A stretch of 64,000 nt of DNA, taken from contig CAXARO010001820.1 of NCBI GenBank assembly GCA_963971305.1, positions 1-64,000 on the forward strand, given 5' to 3'. Below, piece by piece: positions 1 to 11,500 of this stretch (position 1 is its first letter; every line of letters begins with the position of its first letter). The DNA is from Arcuatula senhousia (lineage: Eukaryota > Mollusca > Bivalvia > Mytilida > Mytilidae). The notes under the pieces were generated by a model. It was given only the letters and a program-made list of their open reading frames with translations. It had not been told where the DNA came from and did not search any database. The translations under genes were made by a program, and so were the position numbers.

Positions 1-99
1 AAGCTTAGAACGGGGGAGAGAGGAAGGAGAAAAATGGGCGGGAGAAAGGAGAAGACGATGTCCTGTCCGCCCCTTCTATTATGTTGCCAAAAATGCGCC
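1..99. other. Unassigned purine-rich start of window
   Basis: G/A-rich stretch with no reading frame or repeat that I recognise. Confidence 0.3.
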
Positions 100-475
100 T
101 GGCATTTGTTCAAGTCTAACGGTTCAATAGTTTAAACGTATTTATTTATACTGGATAGGGAAACAAGCTAAGCTTATGTCCCCTCCAGTTGGCGATTTGC
201 GAGTGTGAACCTTGTACATAGCGGCCCCCATTGAGCCCACTCTTATCTTACTCTACAAACGGAGCTTTAAAAACATGCATGTGGTATTGCTCTACCCATA
301 CACGGGACAACTTTTTTCGTCCCTTCCGTCGTTTCTCGAGACCATCCTCGTCAATGGTGTCGAAAGAGAGTAGGAAAATTGGTCCATGAAATATTCAACC
401 CGAACCTTAGTGTTAGTAGTCCGACGCGCACCGGCTTCCAGCTTTCATTATCCCCGAGCCCAACGGAGTTGGGGA
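100..475 (-). repeat. tRNA-headed SINE-like repeat, decayed copy
   Basis: This stretch aligns by eye with 46190-46556. Shared pieces are the phrases around GTTTAAACGTATTTATTTAT, CGGCCCCCATTGAGCC and CACGGGACAAC. The other copy keeps a tRNA-like head with A and B boxes on the minus strand. Here that head (about 425-450) has lost several bases and would not fold. It is a dead copy. Confidence 0.6.
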
Positions 476-519
476 GGGGATATAGCGTTTGGTTCGTTCG
501 TACGCAAGTACCTAAGTAT

Positions 520-1262
520 GTAATAGTTTTTGTTTTGTCAATAACTTAGAAACTAAACATCATAGAGGGATGATCTTTGGTCAGTAGGTACATCTTTGAT
601 GGGAGTCAGCATCAGTACCAAAATTTTATGACCTTGACCTATATTTTCCGCATGAATGGCTCAGGTTAAAGTTTTGGTTAAGGTCCATATCTCAGCAACT
701 ACAAGTGATAGAGAGATGATATTGGGTCAGTGGGTACATCGTGGAAAGTAACCAGCATCAGTACCAAAATTATGTGTCCTTGACCTATTTTCTGCATGAA
801 TGACTCGGGTTAACGTTTTGGTTAAGGTCCATATCTCAGCAACTGCAAGTGATAGAGAGATGATATTGGGTCAGTGGGTACATCATGGATAGTAATCAGC
901 ATCCGTATCAAAGTTAGGTCACCTTGACCTACATTTTCCACATGAATGACTTGGGGTAAAGTTTTGGTTTAAGTCCATATCTCAGCAACTGCAAGAGATA
1001 GAGGGTGATATTGGGTCAGTGGGTACATCATGGATAGTAACCAGCATCTGTATCAAAATTAGGTCACCTTGACCTACATTTTTTCGCATGAATGACTCTG
1101 GTTAAAGTTTTGGTTAAGGTCCATATCTCAGCAACCTCAAGTGATGGAGAGATGATATTGGGTCAGTGGGTACATCATGGATAGTAATCAGCATCCGTAG
1201 CAAAATTAGGTCACCTTGACCTACATTTTCCGCATGAATGACTTGGGTTAAAGTTTTGGTTT
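520..1262 (+). repeat. Tandem repeat, five units of about 145 bp (family E)
   Basis: Five diverged direct units repeat about every 145 bp. Each contains the phrases GGTCCATATCTCAGCAACT, GATGATATTGGGTCAGTGGG and AGGTCACCTTGACCTAC. The same unit type, more diverged, fills 25645-26250, where a 5' hairpin cap is kept. No cap is recognisable here, so this is probably the core of a truncated element. Confidence 0.8.
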
Positions 1263-1938
1263 AACTTGTAGAAAACTTTTAAATTTACATAAAAATACTT
1301 AAAATCATTGACGGTTGAGGGGATTAGCTGTCGTGTGCGACTGCTCCATTTCTTTATTATGGTTAGCTCTTTGGTTGTGAAGCTACGAGTTAATTTCACA
1401 GTTACATACATCATATAAGAAAATTACGGACATCAATCAAAAATAATTTTATGAGTTACGTACATCACGTATGTTTTTTCAGAGTCGTATAACTCGTGTA
1501 TTGTCCTGAAATAAACGTATTTTACAAATCAGAACAATAAAGGAACATACAATTATTAATCTTTGACTTAATAATATTTATCAAAACTTGATAGGATATG
1601 AACTAATCTAAATTCAAATTTTGCCACTTTTTACTTCCGCCATCTTACGTACATCAGTTTAATACCAGTGCTGTATGTGTTTTGTTTTATACGGAAAACT
1701 TGATTTTAGTGTCCTGTTAATTTTCTGCTGAATATTGAAATCTCAAAATTATGACCTCATCTTGCAGTTCAGTCTTGGTCATTATTGTCATCATTAATCT
1801 GTTCTCAAGCACATAAAATTGTAATAAAATACCAAGAGGATTTTATATGAAATGGAGACCCCACTGTGTGAGCAAATTCCTATATAAAATCCAGGGTTAA
1901 TTAGTGCACCAGATATCAAATAGTATTATATACTGAAT
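1263..1938. other. No gene seen
   Basis: AT-rich sequence with stops in all frames. No exon with plausible splice sites was found that could continue the gene starting at 2298. Confidence 0.4.
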
Positions 1939-2073
1939 AATACATGGCAAAATCTGTATCTCATGCTATATTTACCCTAGACACCTATATCATGCTGAGG
2001 GCCAAAGGCCCGAGGTTTGATATAGGTCGAGGGTTAATACAGCATGTGATGCAGATTTTACCATGTAATGTTC
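1939..2073. repeat. Foldback (imperfect palindrome) of 135 bp
   Basis: The outer arms TACATGG(C/T)AAAATCTG at 1939-1954 and 2058-2073 are inverted copies. The inner arms around CACCTATATCA and TGATATAGGT continue the pairing. The centre is the palindrome GGGCCAAAGGCCC. The whole could fold into one long hairpin and may be a small foldback transposon. At 2156-2225 a short motif, GCGATATAGG, repeats several times. Confidence 0.65.
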
Positions 2074-2297
2074 ATTATATCATATATTTTAGGCAAAAGT
2101 TAAAAATATATTGATATTTTTATTGTAGGTATATTATTGATATTTTGTTCCGAATGTCGGGGTGCGATATAGGGTAAAGGGGTGCGTTATAGGGGGTGTG
2201 ATATAGGGTATGCGATATAGGTGATGTTCTTTGTCTTATAATGCATATTTAAAAAGACTGTATAAATACTTAAATATATGATATTGTCTTTTTTCAG

Positions 2298-2555
2298 TCT
2301 GGAAGTGCTGCACTTAAGACCCATATCACAGGCTGTCTAGTGCATCACAGAAGACTCCATCTTTACACAGATCTTCTTCAGTGGCCTCATGATCCTAATC
2401 TGACTATAACATGCTTAATTGATGCAATATCAACAGATATAGATGCTTTACCTCCCACACTTTACATTCAATGTGACAATTGTGGGAGGGAAAACAAAAA
2501 CAAATATGTTATAGGATTTTTAGGATACCTATGTCTGGCTGGGTATGTCAAAGAG
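2298..2555 (+). CDS. DUF7869-like gene, first visible exon (86 codons)
   Basis: The exon lies between acceptor TTTTCAG and donor GTTAGT and is phase 0 at both ends. It opens with SGSAALKTHITGCLVH and carries CDNCGRENKNKYV followed by a hydrophobic stretch (GFLGYLCLAG). Reading runs on for only a few codons into the intron before a stop, which supports the donor. Confidence 0.82.
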
Positions 2556-5500
2556 GTTAGTATTATATTTTAAAGTACAGTTCCATGTAAAATTCAGAAA
2601 TTTGCAATATCATAACGGCACATTGTTATCTCAGAATTTGTTTAAGGGAGTACAAGCCTGAGATTTTTTGTAATTGAAAGTTATTTAAAATAGAAAATTG
2701 GGAAAGAATAGCTAAAAATAGCTAGACTTTATGAAAAAAGTTTTCAAAACCATGGAGCTGTTTCATCCGTCATCGGGCGTCCGTCATCCGTCGTCCGTCC
2801 GTAAACTTTTCAAACGTTAACTCCTCTGACACCATAAATCCCTCTTATACCAAATTTAGCACACTTGCTTATTGGCATTAGTGCTACAAAACTGATGCTT
2901 GGATTTTTGATTTTTCAAAAAACATGGCCGCCATGGCTAAAAATAGAACATAGGGGAAATTGCAGTTTTTTGCAAATAACTCAAAAACGGTCACAGATAT
3001 CAAAATTCTGGCAGCGAGCAAAAGTGATCAACTTGTCAAGATCTATCTACTCTGAAATTTTGAAGAAGATACAGCAACCCATGTAGGAGTTATTGCCCTT
3101 TTTCGGATTTTTTCTTAAATTTCAACTTAGTTTATTGAATATCTCATAAACGGTTTGAGATATCAGTGAAATTTAAATTGCATATTGTAAAGAATATCAA
3201 GATCTACGAAAAATGTAATTGGGTTAGCCTTGTAGGATGATTTATTATAGGAGTTATTTCCCTTTAAAGGCGAAAATTTATCATTTTTACTGTGTTTTAG
3301 TAATCAGAATAAGTACTTTCAAACATTAACTCCTCTGACACTGTAAATCCAATTGCAACCAAACTTGGTGTGGTTGATCTTTAGGGTATGGTTTACAAAA
3401 CTGATGCTTGGATATTTGATTTTTTTAAAAACATGGCCGCCGTAGCTAAAAATAGAATATAGGGGTAAATTGCAGTTTTTTGCAAATAACTCAAAAACGG
3501 TCACAGATATCAAAATTCTTGTAGGGGGTAAAAGTGATTAGCATGTCAAGATCTATCTACCCTAAAATTTTGAAGAAGATCTGGCAACCCATGTAGGAGT
3601 TATTGCCTTTTTTCCGGATTTTTTCTTAAATTTCAACTTAATTTATTGAATATCTCATAAACGGTTTGAGATATCAGTGAAACTTAAATTGCATATTGTA
3701 ATGAATATCAAGATCTACGAAAAATGTACTTGGGTTAGCCTTGTAGGATGATTTATTATAGGAGTTATTTCCCTTTAAAGGCTAAAATTGATCATTTTTA
3801 CTGTGTTTTAGTAATCAGAATAAGTACTTTCAAACGTAACTCCTCTGACACCATAAGTCCAATTGCAACCAAACTTGGTATGGTTGTTCTTTAGGGTACA
3901 GTTTGTAAATTATGTCTTCCCCCACTTTGGTGGGGAGACATATTGTTTTTGTCCTGTCCGTGCGTCTGTCCATCACAAAGTTTGTCAGGGCAACTCCTCT
4001 GAAACTACAGGACCGAATTTCACGAAACTTGGTATGTAGGTAGTACACCATATGTAGATGTGCATACTACCAGAAAATTTTGATTCGTCAATTTTGGTGT
4101 GAGTTATGGCCCTTTGAACTTAGAAAAATGGCTGAAAATCACTATTTTCATCTTGTCAGCGCAACTCCTCTGAAACTACTGAAGGGAATTTTATAAAACT
4201 TGGCATAAAGGTAGTACATTATATGTAGTTGTGCATACTACCAGGAATTTTTGATCCATCAATTTTTGTGGGAGTTATGGCCCTTTGAACTTAAAATTTT
4301 AAATTTTCATCTTTGCAACTCTTCTGAAACCTTTGGACAGAATTTTACAAAACTTGGCATGAAGGTAGTACACCATAATGTAAATAGGTTTACAGTCAGA
4401 AATCTCCCCCATAACTATAAATGGGGGAACGGGGGAGACATCGTTTTTGCTCATGGCAAAAACAAACTTTAATTAATGCTTGGATTTTTGATTTTTCGAA
4501 AAACATGGCCGCGGTGGCTAAAAATAGAACATAGGGGTAAACTGCAGTTATTTGCAAGTAACTCTAAAACGGTCACAAATATCAAAATTCTTGTAGGGGG
4601 TAAAAGTGATCAGCATGTCAAGATCTATCTACCCAAAAATATTGAAGAAGATCTGGCAACCCATGTAGGAGTTATTGCCCTTTTTCCAGATTTTTTCTTA
4701 ATTTTCAACTTAGTTTATCGAATATCTGATAAACGGTTTGAGATATCAGTGAAATTTAAATTGCATATTGTAAAGAACATCAAAATCTACAAAATATGTA
4801 ATAGGGTTAACCTTGTAGGAGTATTTATTTAGGAGTTATTTCCCTTAAAAGGTGAAAATTGATCATTTTTACTGTGTTTGTTTTTATGATTTTACAATTA
4901 AAAAAAACTGTTTTTGAAGACAGGAAAGTTTGTTTCAATATAATATTGCTTCAGCTCAATCAGGGCTTTAGGCCATAGAAATCAGGTGAGCGATTCAGGC
5001 TCCTGGGAGCCTCTTGTTAAGATATAAGCACCGAAAAATATGGCGGGAAAAAATCTTCTCTGGATTTTTCAAAGGAAATATATTGAAAATTCTTTTTCTG
5101 TTTTAACATAGAAATTATAATTAGAATTGGTAGAAAATTTCAAAAGGAGTTTTTTAGGACCTTCTCTAATTAGTAATGAACAAAATTTAATATTAGGAAA
5201 CCATGTTGGAATTTTTTTAATGCATTTGAATGGATAAAAGCCGAGAATCCCGAAAATCTTCAGTTTCTGATGCTCGTACTCCCTTAAATGAAAGATATTG
5301 GTTCTAAATAGACCAAATTTAATATTTATCTCACAAAATTTGAGATTTTGGTTTTTAAAACCCCCTATGTGGAATTTATATTCTTTTACTTTGGCCCATT
5401 TTGCCAATATAATCTATGTAAAATATTGAAAACTAGATCTGAATTTTCAGAAAACTACAATCATCTTCTCTATAACTATACACGTTTTTGAACTAGTAAT

Positions 5501-8500
5501 GACCAATTCAATATTATCCCAACAAAAAATAGCTGGAAAATACAGTTACAAAAATTACTATTATTTAGTTGATTTGTATATGAAAGAAGTATGGGAAATT
5601 TTTCCCTCCAATTTTTTGCATTTATTATTTCCTATACATTTCATTGAAATTTAAAATACATTTTCACAACTATTTTATTAGTAGCTATTGCAGTAAATTC
5701 ACATAAAAAATCAAAAATACATGAAAATATACAAAGAGATCATGACGTTTTGAGAAAATGATTATCAAAATCCAACATTTTACATAGGCTTCTATGAAAA
5801 ATTGATAATTATGTAGAAATAATATCTCTGTAATTTGTAAAATTGAAATGAATAACTGTCCGTATCCTTTTTATTTTGCCAAAATCAACTTAAAATCAAG
5901 AATTATTGAAGATCTGAGATAGTGATGTGCCACCAGTTTTCTTAATTTTACATGGAACTGTACTAGTTTCATTGTCCCTAGCAATTTAGGGACTGAGTAA
6001 TGGTCTTTGATCAGTAGTCGGTCATACAATCTTGTGGACACAGCTCCATTAAACATTGTTAACATGTTACATTGTTATATGCTGCACCTGATCGTCATCC
6101 TCAATGCAAATACACATGCATATTATTGTCTTCTTGTTTGTATGTCAACTCCATGTATGATCAGTTACAAAACAAGTTTGAAGTTTCATTGTGGTCTAGT
6201 AATTTTTTGCCGAGTTATGGGATTTGGACATTAAAAATTCTGCTATAATCACAGATTTCCACACTTTTTTCTAAATGCTTGATGATGTTGAGCTGTTTGT
6301 TTATAAGGATCTATTATGATGAGTAATAAAGCAAGTTTTAAGTTTTATTCTGGTCCAGGAATTTTTGGCTGAGCTACTACTCTTGAACAATTGTTCAAAA
6401 ATTTGCTAAAATCACAATTTTAAAGCTATCACCAGTCCATCCCAGTGGCAGATGCAGGGGTGGTCCCACAGCGCATTGGACCTCCCCCTGCTCGAGCAAA
6501 AAATATGAACATGCAATTTCATTTTGGAATTTGTTAATAATGATCAAATGTCACAAGTACCTGTGGGCCATAAAAATAATTAACAACCTGTATGGTTTTT
6601 CTTAATTTATATAATTAGTGAGGTTTGAGTGGTGGCATATTTATTTAACAATTTACACATTAAATATTCTTATTAAACTGCTTTTTGTCTCGCCTTTGCG
6701 AAGCAAAAAGGAGACTAAGGTATGGCTTTACTGGTGGCGCGGCTACGGCGGCGGCGTTAAAAATCTTGGGTAAGTCAAGAACTATAAGTCCTAGGTGTAT
6801 GAAACTTCGTATGCATGTGCCCCAGTAGTAGCTTAGTACATCTGCATCCCCATCTTTTGACCTTGACCTTGATTTTCCGGTTGAGCAACTTTGACAATTT
6901 TCAATACATTATAATAGGCTGGGTAAGGTTTTATGATTACCTTTATATCTAATACTATAATTCCTAGGTGGATGAAACTTGGTATGCATGTGCCGCATTA
7001 GTAGTTTAGTACATCTGCATCCCCATCTTTTGACCTTGACCTTGATTTTTCAGTTGAGGGACTTTGACAATTTTCAATACATTATAATAGGCTAGGTAAG
7101 GTCATAACTCAAGAACAAAAACTTGGAATGCATATTCCCCAGCATCTTCGCTAGCCTAGCTTTGAAGAGGAGGGGGCGGATCGGAACCCTTGGGCAGCGA
7201 AGATGATTCCCCAGTGGTAGCTTAGTAAATCTGCATCCCCATCTTTTGACCTTGTTTTCCGATTCAGCAACTTTGACAATTTTCAATACATTATAATGGG
7301 CTGGGTAAGGTTTTATGAGCACCCTCATATCTCAAGAACTATAAGTCCTAGGTGGATGAAACTTGGTATGCAAATTCCCCAGTGGTAGCTTACTACATCT
7401 GCATCCCCATCTTTTGAATTTGACCTTGATTTTCTAGTTAAGGGACTTTGACTATTTTCAATGCATAATAAAGGGCTGGGTAAGGTTTTATGAGCACCTT
7501 CATATCTCAAGAACTATAAGTCCTAGGTGGATGACTTTAGGTTTGCCTATTCCCCAGTGGTAGCTTAGTACATCTGCATCCCCATCTTTTGACCTTGACC
7601 TTGATTTTCTGGTTGAATGACTGACAATTTTCATTAGGCTACAATATGTCAAGGGCTTTTTATAGGAAGTTTTTTCCATGACTGTTATAGATGCATGACT
7701 ACATGTGGGAGTTAACATTGAATCAATTTTACTGATAGTGCGGAAAGGCGAGACATACTTTAGGTCACTTTTGTTAATAAAGAGTTTGCATTTCTTTGTA
7801 GCATCAAAATATAATCTCATATTGATGCAGCATTAAAAAATAAATTATTCAAGTTACAGTCCTATAAATTTGGTCAGTAAGTCTGTTTAATTTAAGTGGA
7901 CAATGCAACTGCTTGAATCAGCAACCTTGCGGTTATAACTCATTCAGTGTATAGTCTAGTATGTGGTTGTACCCTGTATTGATATAATGCCGGAAACAAT
8001 TTAGCCCCAATTCTTTGCCCAGGTGGATCACAGGGGCCTGCTCTCGGCTTTAGTGATTGAGAGTTCATGTGTGACCAGCTACTTTTGTAGAAAAATATCT
8101 AGGTTGTAGCATATTGACTTTCATGACAAAGTACCCGGAGCAGGCCCTTGTGGGTGGATGAAGAAATGACAGGTCAATTTAAGACAAGATATATGGACAG
8201 GATATGGAGTACGTATTCTTGATATATGTATACAGAACAACGTCCTAGCAAATGAACAGAGCTTTTAATGCTCTTCTTCACCCCAAATTTACAGGGAGTC
8301 TTTCAACGTGGAGCAAAATCTCGCACCTAACTGCAAGTTTGGGACGACCTTGTAAGCTCATTCACAGTCAAAGAAATTTGGAAGTGGAGTTTGGTGGACA
8401 GAAGTCCTATTTTCATCAAATAAATCAAATTTTCTTCATATGTTGAATGTAAAATTTTGCCAAAAATAACTGGGCCGAACCAATTTTTGGTGAATATTTT

Positions 8501-11500
8501 GACAGTGGTCCGGCCTAATTTCGATGACTGCATTCATATGCCTTGTAAGGGTCCATAGAAATACCCAAGAATACCCAAAAATACCTTAAATACCTCTTAT
8601 TATTGACAAAATACACATAAAACCTCAAAATATAGTAATTTAATTCTAAAATAAATGTTTTATCCTAAAAACGATGTTTAACATTGAGGTCTACTAATAA
8701 ATTTCAATATACAGATACCAAAAAGAAGACAAAAAATATTAGAAATTGATTTCTGTGTGTTCTTTTATAAAGGTTTTAGTAGTTATTTCTTTAATTTATT
8801 TTATGGACGTCGTTTATTTTTTCAAACGTTTTTTCTATTTCTTTCAATTTTCTATTGGGTGATGGGGTGGAGTGAACATTACAATTGTCTTCGTTATAAT
8901 TATAAGTAAAGCAAACTGACAGGATATTGTTTTGATAATTATACCATAAATCGCTAAAACAATCAGCAATAAATTAATTACGATTAAATGAACGCTCTGA
9001 CGCATGTGATACTGGTACCTCAAAAGGTGTTTAAAATGTTCAAATGCAATAAATTATACTATTATTAATTGATTAAATGAATGTTATAAATGTAAACTAT
9101 TATAAAATGCATAGTTTTTGTTGTTTTGGGGGTATTTTGGGGTATTCTTGGGTGTTCTTGGGTATTCTATGCTATTTCTATGGTCCGGTTTCGTTAGGTG
9201 CCAGATCATCTTTTCTGTTTGGGACCACCCCTAAATTTTGTCCTGGATCCGCCCCTGCATCCTTTTGTGTGTCAGTCATCAAAATCTTTGTCACAATTTT
9301 CTAAGGGACTATTTTATATTTATATAAAAAATTATTATTGTTATGTAATGCTATGGATATATTTATTTTCTTGATACATATACATGTATTTTATAGTAAA
9401 ACCATTGCTCATAGGATTTAGTTAATTACAGGTACATTTATCATTTTTGATAAAAGGACATACTCATGAAGATATAGACCAGCGATTTTCAAAGATATCA
9501 CACAGATTGAGACAAGTGCATGCTCTGACGTTGCCAGATTTGCAAAAAGAAGTACGGTCCAGTTTTCAAGACCAACCACACACAGACATTCTCCATTGTG
9601 TATGGGATGTAAAACAATGGATTGACAGTTGTTTGTGTGATATATCTGCACACTCATACCAACACCAATTCTGGTAATTTCTTTGTTTGGGACTACTCCT
9701 ATAACATAAGAGGTCTCTCATACCTCTCCGAACACCATTTTTCAATGCACACTTTTCCTCCTGATTTTGGTCGGAACATTTTTATACGACCGCAAAAAAT
9801 TTGTGGTCATATTATGGTATGATGCTGTCGTCGTCGTCGCCCGCATCTTCTGCGTCATCGTCGTTGTCTGTTAACTTTTTAGTGTTTCCACGATAACTTT
9901 AGTTCTAGTTATTCGATTGACTTCAAACTTGGCAGTGTTGTTCCTTACTATAAAATGATGGATGGGATTGATTTTGGGGTTCCCCCCTTTTTAGCTCACC
10001 TGGACCGAAGGCCCATGTGAGCTATTGCCATCACTTGGCGTCCGTCATCGTCTGTCGTCGTCCGTTAACAATTATTAGAAAATCTTCTCCTCTGAAACCA
10101 CTGAGCCAATAAGTCTGAAACTTTGCAAAAATGCTTTTTAGCATGCTGGGCACAAACGATCCTCATTTTAAAAAGATTCGACAAAAAACATGGCCTCCGT
10201 TGCTAAAAATAGAACATGGGGGTCAGGCTATTGTTTTTGGCTTATATTTCAAAAAGTATAGGAGATAGAGGAATTCTAAAGCAACCTTCCTTCTTCGGCT
10301 CGTTGAGCTCTACAAAAGTCTTCATTGAGTCAAAGTTGTCAGATGACCCCTTATAGGAGTTATGGCCCTTTAAAGGTAAAAAATGACGTTTTTTCATGTT
10401 TTTGCTATGTAGATTGAAAACTATTGCACATAGAGATTAGCTGTTGCTTGTTTAAATGTTCAGCTCATTCATTAAGCTCTACAAAAGTCTCCATAGGGTC
10501 GAAGTTGTCAGATGACCCCTTATAGGGGTTTCGGCCCCTAAAAGGTGAATAATAGTGTTTTTTGCCTATAGAAAGAAAACTATAGCAGATAGAGAAAAAC
10601 TGTTGCTTGCTTAAATGTTCAGCTCATTTAGCTCTACAAAAGTCTCCTTTGGGTCGAAGTTGTCAGATGATCCCTTACAGGGGTTTCGGCCCCTAAAAGG
10701 TTAAAAATAGTGTTTTTTGCCTATAGAAAGAAAACTTTAGCAGATAGAGAAAACCTGTTGCTTGCTTAAATGTTCAGCTTATTTTGCTCTACAAAAGTCT
10801 CCTTTGGGTCTAAGTTGTCAGATGACCCCTTATAGGGGTTTCGGCCCCTAAAAGGTGAAAAATAGTGTTTTTTGCCTATAAAAAGAAAACTATAGCAGAT
10901 AGAGAAAACCTGTTGCTTGCTTAAATGTTCAGCTCATTTAGCTCTACAAAAGTCTCTATAGGGTCGAGTTGTCAGATGACCCCTTATAGGAGTTATTGCC
11001 CTTTAAAGGTAAAAAATAATGTTTTTTGCCTATAGAATGAAAACTATAGCAGATAGACAAAAACTGTTGCTTTTGAAATGTTCAGCACATTTAGCTTTAC
11101 AAAAGTCTCCATAGGGTCAAAGTTGTCACTTATTAGATAGGGGCTTCGGCCCCTTAAAGGTGGAAAAAATTGTTTTTTTGCCTACAGAATGAAAACTATA
11201 GCAGATAGAGAAAAAGGGTTCCTGGCTTAAATGTTCATCTCATTTAGCTCTACAGAAGTTGTCAGATGACCCCTTATAGGGATTATGACCCCTTAAGGAT
11301 GAATTAGTTTTTTGCTTATAGAATGAAAACTATTGCTTGCTAACCATTCAGCCCATTAAGCTCTACAAAAGTCCTGACAGGGTTGACATCAAGACCAGGT
11401 GAACAATTCTGGCTCCTGGGAGCCTCTTGTTTTGTTTAGAAATTAGGGTCCAAAAATGCTATTTCTTTGTTGGTTTCCACAATAACGAAAGTTGCGGAAG

